64,000 nt of DNA from Streptomyces sp. Sge12 (lineage in GTDB: Bacteria; Actinomycetota; Actinomycetes; Streptomycetales; Streptomycetaceae). Shown piece by piece: positions 10,735-21,291 of this stretch. The stretch's first letter is position 1. Each line of letters opens with the position of its first letter. The translations under genes were made by a program, and so were the position numbers. The notes below the pieces were generated by a model. That model ran no database searches, had not been told where the DNA came from, and saw only the letters and a list, made by a program, of their open reading frames with translations. Location: the NCBI RefSeq assembly GCF_002080455.1, contig NZ_CP020555.1:4731501-4795500 (forward strand). Direction: 5' to 3'.

Positions 10735-11146
10735 TGTGCGTGAAAGCCGTGCGCCGAGGGTGGGCGCCGTGCGCGGGCGCCCGGCGTGCACACGCCGGGT
10801 GAAATGCCCCCCGTGCAACTGCCCGCGGCACACCCCGGTACCGAAGCCGCCATCAGGACCTTCGGCGCAGTCGATTTCAAGCCACCACAAAGCCGGTTCG
10901 CAGCGCCCGCGCCGGAAAATCCCTGGGAAAACTTCTGCTATTCGGCCAACCGCCGGACGCCCCCGGGCCTACGCTGATGCGTGACACCGGTGGGGGCCGG
11001 TGTTGATTCAGGGGTCGAGACAAGTCGGGTACGTCGTCCGGTCCGGGGTAATGCAGATATGTCACGGCGGCGGCCGGGCCAGCTGCGGATCACCCGGTCC
11101 GGGCGCCGTACCCGCCGTCGTCCGTTCCCCTACCCTTGGGGGTTTT
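10735..11146. other. Long leader/intergenic region upstream of a LuxR-type regulator
   Basis: About 410 bp with no gene I can support. It holds a 7-bp-arm hairpin (ACACCGG/CCGGTGT, 10984-11003) and an unusually AT-rich patch around 10870-10945. A weak reading frame, ATG 10804 to TGA about 10977, has G or C at only about three quarters of its third positions, well below true genes here. Most likely it is a long promoter/5' leader of the next gene. Confidence 0.4.
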
Positions 11147-11914
11147 GTGGTTCGTATCCGGGTTCTCGTCGTCGACGATCACCGCATCTTCGCCGAATCG
11201 CTCGCAGCCGCACTGGCGGCCGAGCCGGACGTGGACGTGTCCGCGGCCGGCAGCGGCCCCGCCGCGCTGCGCTGCCTCGAACGCGCGGCGGCCGAGGGCC
11301 GCCGCTTCGACGTCCTGCTGGTCGACGCCGATCTCGGCGCCGTCCCGGGGGCCGTGCCCGCCCAGCGGGAGCCCGGCTCCGGGGCGCCGCCGCCCGGCTC
11401 GGACGGGATCGCGCTGGTCGCGGGGGTGCGGGTGTCCCACGCCGGGGTCCGCACCGTCGTGCTCGCCGAGCGCGACGACCCCCGCCGGGCCGCCCTCGCG
11501 CTCCAGGCGGGAGCCTCGGGCTGGGTGGCGAAGGACTGTTCGCTCTCCCGGTTGCTGGCGGTCATCCGGGGGGTGCTGCGCGAGGAGACGCACCTGCCGC
11601 CCGCCCTGCTCACCGGGGTGCTCCGGGAGCTGACCGCCGCGCGCAAGCACCGTACCGACAGCGAGCGGCTGGTGGAGTCGCTGACCCCGCGCGAGCACGA
11701 GGTGCTGCGCTGCATGGTGGCGGGGCTGGGCCGCAAGGACGTGGCGGCGCGGCTGTTCCTGTCCCCGCACACGGTCCGCACGCACATGCAGAACGTGCTG
11801 GGCAAGCTCGGGGTGCACTCCACCCTGGCCGCGGTGGCCCTGGCCCGGCGGGCCGGCGTGCGGCCGGCGGACCTAGCCGGGGATGTTGTCGAACGGAGCG
11901 GTCAACTGGCGTAG
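11147..11914 (+). CDS. LuxR-family response regulator (orphan)
   Basis: A 255-residue NarL/FixJ-type regulator. The receiver domain has the D10/D11 acidic pair, phospho-acceptor D60 (FDVLLVDADLG) and K129 (GWVAKD), so it should be phosphorylatable. The Thr/Ser switch position reads Ala (VVLAE). An insertion of about 20 residues rich in Pro, Gly and Ala (66-86) separates strand 3 from helix 3. The LuxR helix-turn-helix covers about 178-230 (LTPREHEVLRCMVAGL, SPHTVRTHMQNVLGKLG). I chose the GTG at 11147, which opens strand 1. Its last 42 bases overlap the end of tamR on the other strand. Confidence 0.85.
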   Translation: MVRIRVLVVDDHRIFAESLAAALAAEPDVDVSAAGSGPAALRCLERAAAEGRRFDVLLVDADLGAVPGAVPAQREPGSGAPPPGSDGIALVAGVRVSHAGVRTVVLAERDDPRRAALALQAGASGWVAKDCSLSRLLAVIRGVLREETHLPPALLTGVLRELTAARKHRTDSERLVESLTPREHEVLRCMVAGLGRKDVAARLFLSPHTVRTHMQNVLGKLGVHSTLAAVALARRAGVRPADLAGDVVERSGQLA

Positions 11915-12370
11915 CAGCCCGGCGAGATCGCCGCGCTGGTTCTGCGAGAGCTGGGCCAGGATCGCCCGCTCCTGGGCCAGCAGGCCGGCGAGGGCCTGGT
12001 CGGCGCGGTCCCGGCCCTCGGGGGTGAGCCGCACCAGGACCCCCCGGCGGTCGCTGGGGTCCGGGAGCCGTTCGACGAGGCCCTTCTTGGCGAGCCGGTC
12101 GATGCGGTTGGTCATGGTGCCCGAGGTGACCAGGGTCTGGGTCAACAACTGGCCGGGAGACAGCTGGTAGGGCGCGCCGGCGCGCCGCAATGATGTCAGG
12201 ACGTCGAACTCCCACGGCTCCAGGCCGTGCTCGGAGAAGGCCAGCCTGCGGGCCCGGTCGAGATGGCGCGCGAGCCTGCTGACGCGGCTCAGTACCTCGA
12301 GCGGTTCCACGTCGAGGTCAGGGCGCTCCCGCCGCCATGCCGCCACCAGTCGGTCGACCTCGTCCTCCAT
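11873..12370 (-). CDS. tamR: MarR-family regulator TamR (UrtR subfamily)
   Basis: A 165-residue winged-helix repressor with an extra N-terminal helix, divergent from tam. The four residues known to mark urate/anion-binding UrtR proteins align well by spacing: W12, D56, R89 and R101 (the D-R-R spacings equal those of HucR). In S. coelicolor, TamR answers citrate, aconitate and isocitrate and controls tam and aconitase (established). The wing and recognition helix lie around 75-115 (TLVTSGTMTNRIDRLAKKGLVER). The start MEDEVDRL at 12370 gives the family length. Tandem operators lie between tamR and tam. The 3' end overlaps the LuxR regulator tail to tail. Confidence 0.88.
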   Translation of the reverse strand: MEDEVDRLVAAWRRERPDLDVEPLEVLSRVSRLARHLDRARRLAFSEHGLEPWEFDVLTSLRRAGAPYQLSPGQLLTQTLVTSGTMTNRIDRLAKKGLVERLPDPSDRRGVLVRLTPEGRDRADQALAGLLAQERAILAQLSQNQRGDLAGLLRQLTAPFDNIPG

Positions 12371-12414
12371 GCCGATCAGTGTAAGGGGTCTGTCGATGTG
12401 AAGTCTCTTCATAC

Positions 12415-12451
12415 CGAGTATCTCGATAACGAGTATCTTGACATCGAGATA
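12415..12451. promoter_or_regulatory. Tandem TamR-type operators in the tamR-tam intergenic region
   Basis: Two 18-bp pseudo-palindromes sit 15 bp apart and share three bases. Site A (12419-12436) has CTCG and CGAG arms. Site B (12434-12451) is TATCTTGAC followed by ATCGAGATA, with 7 of 9 paired positions. The block is also framed by perfect 9-bp inverted repeats TATCTCGAT (12419-12427) and ATCGAGATA (12443-12451), and it contains the direct repeat CGAGTATCT (12415 and 12430). UrtR-type regulators bind 9-bp inverted repeats of this kind. The position between divergent genes fits autorepression plus control of tam. Confidence 0.75.
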
Positions 12452-12531
12452 TAAATGCAGCGAGCATGGGGCATGGAGGGGGCCGGAACGGATTCCGCTT
12501 CCGATCGCCCCGCCAGCAGGGAGGCTCGAAC

Positions 12532-13389
12532 ATGTATTCCGATACCGCGCGCGCCGGGACCCCCACGTCCACCGCGCCGTCCGCCCCGACCTGGGATCCC
12601 CAGCAGTACCTCCGGCACTCGGGCCACCGCACACGGCCCTTCCTCGACCTGCTCACCCGCATACCCGAACTGCCCCACGGCCCCGCCCGCATCGCCGACC
12701 TCGGCTGCGGCCCGGGCAACGTCACCACCCTCCTCACCGACCGGTGGCCCGACGCCCGCATCACCGGCTTCGACCTCTCCCGGGAGATGCTCCACCGCGC
12801 GGACGAGGAGTACGCCGGACCCACCCCCGGCGGTGGCAGCCTCGACTTCCGCCACGGCGACCTCGCCACCTGGCTGCCCGAGGAGCCCTACGACCTGATC
12901 GTCTCCAACGCCGCCCTCCAGTGGGTCCCCGGCCACCCCGGCTCCTTCGGCGCCTGGATCAACGGCCTGCGCCCCGGCGGCACCTTCGCCTTCCAGATCC
13001 CCGGCAACTTCACCGCCCCCAGCCACGCCCTGCTCGCCGAGCAGTGCGACACCCCGCGCTGGCGGGCCCGGCTCGCCGGCCACGGCGCCCGCTACATCCA
13101 TCTCCTCGAACCTGCCGAATACCTCGCCCGCTTCACCGCCCTCGGCTGCACCGCCGACGTGTGGGAGACCACCTACCACCAACTGCTCCAGGGCCCCGAC
13201 CCCGTGCTCGACTGGGTCAAGGGCACCGCCCTGCGCCCCGTCCTCACCGCCCTCGGCGAAGACCGCGACGCCGTGGACGCCTTCCTCACCGAATACCGCG
13301 ACCGGCTGCGCGCGGCCTACCCGACCGGCCCGCGCGGCACCGTCTTCCCGTTCCGCCGCATCTTCGCCGTAGCCCGCAAGGAGGCATGA
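12532..13389 (+). CDS. tam: trans-Aconitate 2-methyltransferase
   Basis: A 285-residue class I SAM methyltransferase that methylates trans-aconitate, an inhibitor formed from cis-aconitate, and so protects aconitase and the TCA cycle. SAM motif I reads IADLGCGPGNVT. A WDPQQYLRHSGHRTRPFLDLL opening and VSNAALQWVPGHPG motif are typical of Tam. I chose the ATG at 12532, which has GGGAGG seven bases upstream; earlier ATGs lie in the operator region. Its identity is supported by the divergent tamR. The stop overlaps the next gene by ATGA. Confidence 0.88.
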   Translation: MYSDTARAGTPTSTAPSAPTWDPQQYLRHSGHRTRPFLDLLTRIPELPHGPARIADLGCGPGNVTTLLTDRWPDARITGFDLSREMLHRADEEYAGPTPGGGSLDFRHGDLATWLPEEPYDLIVSNAALQWVPGHPGSFGAWINGLRPGGTFAFQIPGNFTAPSHALLAEQCDTPRWRARLAGHGARYIHLLEPAEYLARFTALGCTADVWETTYHQLLQGPDPVLDWVKGTALRPVLTALGEDRDAVDAFLTEYRDRLRAAYPTGPRGTVFPFRRIFAVARKEA

Positions 13390-13787
13390 CCGTGCTGACC
13401 GCAGTCGACCACGTGCAACTCGCCGCGCCGCCGGACTCGGAGGACCGGCTCCGCGCGTACTACACGGACGTCCTCGGCATGACCGAGATCCCCAAGCCGC
13501 CCGTGCTGGCCGCCCGCGGGGGATGCTGGTTCGCCGCCGGCCCGGTCCAGCTGCACCTGGGCGTGGAGGAGGACTTCCGGCCCGCCAGGAAGGCCCACCC
13601 GGGGCTGCGGGTGACCGACATCGAGGCGTACGCGAGCAGACTGCGGGAGCGGGGGGCCCAGGTCGTCTGGGACGACAACCTGCCGGGCCACCGCCGCTTC
13701 TACTCGGAGGACCCCGTCGGCAACCGGCTCGAGTTCCTGGAACGCCATCACCCGGAACCCCCGGCGGCCCCGGAACCCTGCGCGTAG
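13386..13787 (+). CDS. VOC (glyoxalase-fold) protein
   Basis: A 133-residue single-domain vicinal-oxygen-chelate protein made of two beta-alpha-beta-beta-beta modules. It opens AVDHVQLAAPPDSEDRLRAYYTDVLGM, and a GNRLEFLE motif closes the second module. Candidate metal ligands are His9, His near 57 (QLHLG) and Glu in LEFLE. The ATG overlaps the tam stop by four bases and has AAGGAGG inside tam, so it is translationally coupled to tam and likely under TamR control. The substrate is unknown. Confidence 0.78.
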   Translation: MTVLTAVDHVQLAAPPDSEDRLRAYYTDVLGMTEIPKPPVLAARGGCWFAAGPVQLHLGVEEDFRPARKAHPGLRVTDIEAYASRLRERGAQVVWDDNLPGHRRFYSEDPVGNRLEFLERHHPEPPAAPEPCA

Positions 13788-13796
13788 CGGCACACA

Positions 13797-13840
13797 CGAC
13801 GGCGCCCCGCCACCGGATCTCCGGTGACGGGGCGCCGTCG
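13797..13840. terminator. Bidirectional terminator between VOC gene and TetR gene
   Basis: Outer arms CGACGGCGCCCCG and CGGGGCGCCGTCG are perfect (13 bp), and an inner CACCGG/CCGGTG extends the stem to a four-base ATCT loop. It lies between convergent genes and can serve both. Confidence 0.85.
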
Positions 13841-13859
13841 TACCGCCCGCGCACGGGGT

Positions 13860-14534
13860 TCAGCTCTTGCGCCGGCCCACCAGCTGCGGCTTCGACTCCA
13901 GTCCGTCCAGCCCGTGCCAGGCCAGATTCACCAGGTGCGCCGCCACCTCCGCCTTCTTGGGCTTGCGCACGTCCAGCCACCACTGCCCGGTCAGCGCCAC
14001 CATCCCGACCAGCGCCTGCGCGTACAGGGGGGCCAGCTTGGGATCAAAGCCGCGCGCCTTGAACTCCAGACCCAGAATGTCCTCGACCTGCGTGGCGATG
14101 TCGCTGATCAGCGAGGCGAACGTGCCGGTCGACTGCGCGACCGGGGAATCCCGGACGAGGATCCGGAAGCCGTCCGTGTAGGACTCGATGTAGTCGAGCA
14201 GCGCGAAGGCGGCCTGCTCCAGCAGCTCCCGCGGGTGCCCGGCCGTCAGCGCCCCCGTCACCCCGTCCAGCAGCTGGCGCATCTCCCGGTCCACGACGAC
14301 CGCGTACAGGCCCTCCTTGCCGCCGAAGTGCTCGTACACCACCGGCTTGGACACCCCGGCCTTCGCCGCGATCTCCTCCACCGAGGTGCCTTCGAAGCCC
14401 TTCTCCGCGAACAGGGTCCGGCCGATGTCCAGCAGTTGCTGACGCCGCTCCGCGCCCGTCATCCGTACCCGGCGGCCGCGCCTGGGCTTGTCGCTGCTGG
14501 AATTGCTGCCGTCGATCGCCACGCCCCCCATCAT
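13860..14534 (-). CDS. TetR-family regulator coupled to the desaturase
   Basis: A 224-residue TetR repressor. The N-terminal helix-turn-helix is clear (RRQQLLDIGRTLFAEKGFEGTS, then KAGVSKPVVYEHFGGKEGLYAVV), followed by an all-helical ligand domain with QWWLDVRKP near the end. The ATG at 14534 overlaps the desaturase stop as ATGA, so the two are one transcription unit and the regulator most likely controls that unit in response to acyl-CoA or lipid state (inference). A second Met follows immediately. It ends in a bidirectional terminator. Confidence 0.87.
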   Translation of the reverse strand: MMGGVAIDGSNSSSDKPRRGRRVRMTGAERRQQLLDIGRTLFAEKGFEGTSVEEIAAKAGVSKPVVYEHFGGKEGLYAVVVDREMRQLLDGVTGALTAGHPRELLEQAAFALLDYIESYTDGFRILVRDSPVAQSTGTFASLISDIATQVEDILGLEFKARGFDPKLAPLYAQALVGMVALTGQWWLDVRKPKKAEVAAHLVNLAWHGLDGLESKPQLVGRRKS

Positions 14535-15511
14535 GCCGCGTTCGACTCGTTTTCCCTGCGCCGGGCGTCGATGCGGGCCGCCGACGGCCAGCGCACGTCC
14601 GTCGCCCAGCCCAGCTGCTCGAACCAGCGGATCAGCCGCGCGCTGGAGTCGATCTGACCGCGCAGCACACCGTGGCGCGCCGAGGTCGGGTCGGCGTGGT
14701 GCAGGTTGTGCCAGGACTCGCCGCACGAGAGCACCGCCAGCCACCAGACGTTGCCGCTGCGGTCCCGGGACTTGAACGGCCGCTTGCCCACGGCGTGGCA
14801 GATCGAGTTGATCGACCAGGTCACGTGGTGCAGCAGCGCGACCCGGACCAGGGAGCCCCAGAAGAACGCCGTGAACGCGCCCCACCAGGACATCGTCACC
14901 AGACCGCCCACCAGCGGGGGGATCGCCAGCGAGAACATGGTCCAGAAGATGAAGTCGCGCGAGATCCGGCGGATCGCCGGGTCCTTGATCAGGTCGGGGG
15001 CGTACTTCTGCTGATCGGTCTGCTCCTCGTCGAAGAGCCAGCCGATGTGCGCCCACCACAGCCCCTTCATCAGGGCCGGCAGCGTCTCCCCGAACCGCCA
15101 CGGCGAATGCGGGTCACCCTCGTGGTCGGAGTACTTGTGGTGCTTGCGGTGGTCCGCCACCCAGCGCACCAGCGGCCCCTCCACCGCCATCGACCCCATG
15201 ACGGCGAGGACGATCCGCAGCGGCCGCTTCGCCTTGAAGGAGCCGTGCGTGAAGTAGCGGTGGAAACCGATGGTGATCCCGTGGCAGGCCAGGAAGTACA
15301 TGAAGACCATCAGGCCCAGGTCCAGCCAGCTCACCCCCCAGCCCCAGGCCAGCGGGACCGCCGCCAGCAGGGCCGCGAAGGGCACGGTGATGAACAGCAG
15401 CAGAGCGATCTGCTCGATGGACCGCTTGTTCTCGCCGCCGAGTGTCGCGGACGGCTCGGATGTGTCGGAGGGCGCGGTGGCACCCTCGATCAGATCGGGA
15501 CTGGTGGTCAT
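14531..15511 (-). CDS. Membrane acyl-CoA/fatty-acid desaturase (delta-9 type)
   Basis: A 326-residue integral membrane di-iron desaturase that puts a cis double bond into acyl chains to adjust membrane fluidity. All three histidine boxes are present: HRYFTH (84-89), HRKHH (121-125) and a late HNLHH. Four hydrophobic helices lie at about 35-80 and 165-225. The ATG at 15511 is preceded by GGGGACCCC-rich sequence rather than a strong Shine-Dalgarno. It heads an operon with the downstream TetR gene and is divergent from ppc. Electron donor genes are not nearby. Confidence 0.9.
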   Translation of the reverse strand: MTTSPDLIEGATAPSDTSEPSATLGGENKRSIEQIALLLFITVPFAALLAAVPLAWGWGVSWLDLGLMVFMYFLACHGITIGFHRYFTHGSFKAKRPLRIVLAVMGSMAVEGPLVRWVADHRKHHKYSDHEGDPHSPWRFGETLPALMKGLWWAHIGWLFDEEQTDQQKYAPDLIKDPAIRRISRDFIFWTMFSLAIPPLVGGLVTMSWWGAFTAFFWGSLVRVALLHHVTWSINSICHAVGKRPFKSRDRSGNVWWLAVLSCGESWHNLHHADPTSARHGVLRGQIDSSARLIRWFEQLGWATDVRWPSAARIDARRRENESNAA

Positions 15512-15550
15512 GGGGTCCCCTGGGGGGTGAGGGAAGTCGGCAGGCCCCTG

Positions 15551-15591
15551 GTTACGGAACCCTACGGACCCGTAACCTACGGCATCGTAAG
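15551..15591. promoter_or_regulatory. Candidate TetR operator upstream of the desaturase
   Basis: Two palindromes 15 bp apart: TACGGACCCGTA (15563-15574, five-base arms) and TACGGCATCGTA (15578-15589, four-base arms). A wider inverted pair GTTACGG (15551-15557) and CCGTAAC (15570-15576) surrounds the first. The site lies 40-80 bp upstream of the desaturase start, where repressor binding would block its promoter. The assignment to the adjacent TetR protein is inference. Confidence 0.6.
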
Positions 15592-15864
15592 TATGGCAAA
15601 GCCGGGTGCGCAGGCAAGGGGGGCAGCGCCAGGAGGAGGAGCGCGCGCGAGGTGTTCACGCGCCGCCTGGTGAGACGTTTGTCCAGGCACACGCACGGGA
15701 CACCTATCCTGGGTCCCGTCGGACAGCGCGGTCCGCACGGGCAGCCCGAGCTGCGCATCAGGAGCGGAGATCCCGCCCCCGGACCGAGTCCGGGGAAGGC
15801 ATCACCGCACGTCGCCGGGAGCCCACCGCCCAGTAGCGCTCGAACACTGCAAGGAGCCGCACCT
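15592..15864. other. ppc upstream region
   Basis: About 270 bp between the desaturase operator and ppc. It contains a CCTATCCT -10-like element at about 15710 and AAGGAG at 15851 as the ppc ribosome site. No gene or strong hairpin is seen. Confidence 0.4.
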
Positions 15865-18627
<2,763 letters not shown>

Positions 18628-18643
18628 GTCCCCACGGACACGA

Positions 18644-18677
18644 CGGAGCCCCCGCACCGGCCGGTGCGGGGGCTCCG
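18644..18677. terminator. Perfect 17-bp palindromic terminator between ppc and pth
   Basis: CGGAGCCCCCGCACCGG is followed at once by its reverse complement. It can end transcription of ppc and of convergent pth. Confidence 0.85.
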
Positions 18678-18705
18678 CCGTACCCATGTCCGCCGGGGGC
18701 GGCCG

Positions 18706-19296
18706 TCAGGAGTTGTACGCCGACTGGGCGCGCTCCAGACCCTCGGCGATCAGGCACTCCACGGAGTCGGCGGCCCGGTCCACGAACCACTCCAGCTCCT
18801 TGCGCTCGGTGGAGGAGAAGTCCTTCAGCACGAAGTCCGCGACCTGCATCCGGCCCGGCGGACGCCCGATGCCGCACCGCACCCGGTGGTAGTCGGGTCC
18901 CATGGACTTGGTCATCGACTTCAGGCCGTTGTGCCCGTTGTCCCCGCCGCCCAGCTTCAGGCGCAGCGTCGGGTAGTCGATGTCCAGCTCGTCGTGGACC
19001 GCGACGATGCGCTCCAGCGGCACCTTGTAGAAGTCGCGCAGCGCCGTCACCGGGCCGCCGGACAGGTTCATGTACGTCATGGGCTTGGCCAGCACCACCC
19101 GGCGGTTCGCCGGCCCGGGCGGACCCATCCGGCCCTCGACCACCTGGGCCCGGGCCTTGTGCGCCTTGAACTTCCCGCCGATCCGCTCCGCCAGCAGGTC
19201 GGCCACCATGAACCCGATGTTGTGGCGGTTGCCCGCGTACTCGGGTCCCGGGTTCCCCAGGCCCACGATCAGCCAGGGCGCCGCGTCGTCCGACAT
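18706..19296 (-). CDS. pth: Peptidyl-tRNA hydrolase
   Basis: A 196-residue cytosolic esterase that frees tRNA from peptides dropped off the ribosome. The family motif GLGNPGPEYAGNRHNIGF spans 12-29, with N15 and catalytic H25. KPMTYMNLSG and VHDELD (catalytic Asp) follow, then GGGDNGHNGLKS. The ATG at 19296 has GAGGAG upstream; the earlier in-frame ATG does not. It lies 98 bp behind rplY, a pairing common in bacteria, so the two are likely co-transcribed. Confidence 0.95.
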   Translation of the reverse strand: MSDDAAPWLIVGLGNPGPEYAGNRHNIGFMVADLLAERIGGKFKAHKARAQVVEGRMGPPGPANRRVVLAKPMTYMNLSGGPVTALRDFYKVPLERIVAVHDELDIDYPTLRLKLGGGDNGHNGLKSMTKSMGPDYHRVRCGIGRPPGRMQVADFVLKDFSSTERKELEWFVDRAADSVECLIAEGLERAQSAYNS

Positions 19297-19394
19297 CAAA
19301 AGCTCCTCGGTTCCTCTACGAAGACGACCGCCGTCCCGCTCCAGTGGAGCCGGACGGCGGTCGGTCAGCAACTGCTGAGGGGGTGGGGCGAGGC

Positions 19395-19979
19395 TCAGGC
19401 CTCTTCGCCCTCGGCGGCCTCGGCCGCCGGCTCCTCGGCCTGCGGGGCGACGACCTGCAGGACGGCGATGTCACCGTCGACGGCCAGCGTGGTGCCGGCC
19501 GGCAGGACCAGGTCCTTGGCGTGGATGGTGGCGCCGGCCTCGAGGCCCTCGATCGAGACGGTGACCTCGGTCGGGATGTGGGTGGCCTCGGCCTCGACGG
19601 AGATGGTGTTCTGCAGGGTCTCCAGCAGGTTGCCGCCGGCGGCCAGCTCGCCCTCGGTGACGATCGCGACGTCGACGGTGACCTTCTCGCCCTTCTTGAC
19701 GATCAGGAAGTCGACGTGGGAGATCGAGCGCTTCAGCGGGTGCTTCTGCACGGCCTTCGGGATGACCAGCTCGGTGCCGCCGTCCTTGATGTCCAGGGAG
19801 ATCAGGACGTTCGGGGTGCGGAGCGCCAGCTGCAGGGCGTGGGCGTCGACGTTGACGTGCTTCGGGTCGGTGCCGTGGCCGTAGATGACCGCGGGGGTCA
19901 GGGCGTCACGACGGGCCTGGCGGGCAGAGCCCTTGCCGAAGTCGGTGCGGGTCTGGGCGGCAAGCTTGATCTCGGACAT
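19395..19979 (-). CDS. rplY: 50S ribosomal protein L25, Ctc (TL5) form
   Basis: A 194-residue protein with an N-terminal L25 domain (about 1-95; SEIKLAAQTRTDFGKGSARQ opening) that binds 5S rRNA, and a C-terminal TL5 beta domain (about 96-180), ending in an acidic Ala/Glu tail. The long form is the general-stress Ctc type. The ATG at 19979 has GAGGAG upstream. It sits between prs and pth, as in many Gram-positive genomes. Confidence 0.94.
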   Translation of the reverse strand: MSEIKLAAQTRTDFGKGSARQARRDALTPAVIYGHGTDPKHVNVDAHALQLALRTPNVLISLDIKDGGTELVIPKAVQKHPLKRSISHVDFLIVKKGEKVTVDVAIVTEGELAAGGNLLETLQNTISVEAEATHIPTEVTVSIEGLEAGATIHAKDLVLPAGTTLAVDGDIAVLQVVAPQAEEPAAEAAEGEEA

Positions 19980-20180
19980 GCTCACTCCTCGTGGGGTGAC
20001 GGAAAACGGACGACAGTCACCCGGCCGGAACGGCCTGCTACGAAGAGCGCGTCGATAACGGAGCATCCGTACCGGAAAACAGGTACGGCCTCCCTCGCCG
20101 AGCAACTCATGGAGTGTACCCGGCGGGGGAGGCCGCACCAAAAAGGATCTACCTCTACCGCGGAGCGGTCACCGCAGTGG

Positions 20181-21158
20181 TTACTGCTGCTCCTCGAAGA
20201 GGCTGGTCACCGAGCCGTCCTCGAAGACCTCGCGCACCGCGCGAGCGATCATCGGGGCGATCGACAGCACCGTGATCTTGTCGAGCTCCAGGTCCGACGG
20301 GTCCGGCAGGGTGTTCGTGAAGACGAACTCGCTGACCTTGGAGTTCTTCAGGCGGTCGGCGGCCGGGCCCGACAGGATGCCGTGCGTGGCCGTGACGATG
20401 ACGTCCTCCGCGCCGTGCGCGAACAGCGCGTCGGCCGCGGCGCAGATGGTGCCACCGGTGTCGATCATGTCGTCGACCAGGACGCAGACGCGGCCGCGGA
20501 CCTCACCGACGACCTCGTGGACGGTCACCTGGTTGGCGACGTCCTTGTCGCGGCGCTTGTGCACGATCGCCAGCGGGGCGTCCAGGCGGTCGCACCAGCG
20601 GTCGGCCACGCGCACCCGGCCGGCGTCCGGGGAGACGATCGTGAGCTTCGTACGGTCCACCTTGGCGCCGACGTAGTCCGCGAGGACGTTCAGGGCCGAG
20701 AGGTGGTCCACCGGACCGTCGAAGAAGCCCTGGATCTGGTCCGTGTGCAGGTCGACCGTCAGGATGCGGTCCGCACCCGCGGTCTTCAGCAGATCGGCGA
20801 CCAGGCGGGCCGAGATCGGCTCGCGGCCCTTGTGCTTCTTGTCCTGGCGGGCGTACCCGTAGGACGGGACGATCACGGTGATGGAGCGGGCCGACGCGCG
20901 CTTCAGCGCGTCGATCATGATCAGCTGCTCCATGATCCACTTGTTGATCGGAGCCGTGTGGCTCTGGATCAGGAAGCAGTCCGCGCCACGTGCCGACTCC
21001 TGGAAGCGGACGTAGATCTCACCGTTCGCGAAGTCGAAAGCCTTGGTCGGCACGAGGGCGACGCCCAGCTGATGCGCAACCTCCTCGGCCAGCTCGGGGT
21101 GGGCGCGGCCGGAGAAGAGCATCAGCTTCTTCTCGCCGGTCGTCTTGATCCCGGTCAC
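20181..21158 (-). CDS. prs: Ribose-phosphate pyrophosphokinase
   Basis: A 325-residue enzyme that makes PRPP from ribose 5-phosphate and ATP, for nucleotides, His, Trp and NAD. It contains the class I motifs: KLMLFSGRAHPELAEEVA, the RQDKKHKGREPIS ATP loop, VDLHTDQIQGFFDGPVDHL and the PRPP-binding VCVLVDDMIDTGGT. Its GTG start lies 133 bp after glmU in the same direction; glmU-prs pairing is widely conserved. Confidence 0.96.
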   Translation of the reverse strand: MTGIKTTGEKKLMLFSGRAHPELAEEVAHQLGVALVPTKAFDFANGEIYVRFQESARGADCFLIQSHTAPINKWIMEQLIMIDALKRASARSITVIVPSYGYARQDKKHKGREPISARLVADLLKTAGADRILTVDLHTDQIQGFFDGPVDHLSALNVLADYVGAKVDRTKLTIVSPDAGRVRVADRWCDRLDAPLAIVHKRRDKDVANQVTVHEVVGEVRGRVCVLVDDMIDTGGTICAAADALFAHGAEDVIVTATHGILSGPAADRLKNSKVSEFVFTNTLPDPSDLELDKITVLSIAPMIARAVREVFEDGSVTSLFEEQQ

Positions 21159-21291
21159 AGCACAGTCTCCTCAGACGTGTTGAAGCTGCTCGCCCCCATG
21201 TGCGTCCGTCCCGCACACGGTGAGCCAGCCGAATTGCGTTCAGCTATCACGGTACGCCGTCACGGGCGTACCTGTTTCCGGTCAGTTCACC

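Noticed and set aside
12397..12412. TGTGAAGTCTCTTCAT as a Rex site between tamR and tam
   Set aside because: The spacing and the right half (CTTCAT instead of TTCACA) do not fit the consensus.
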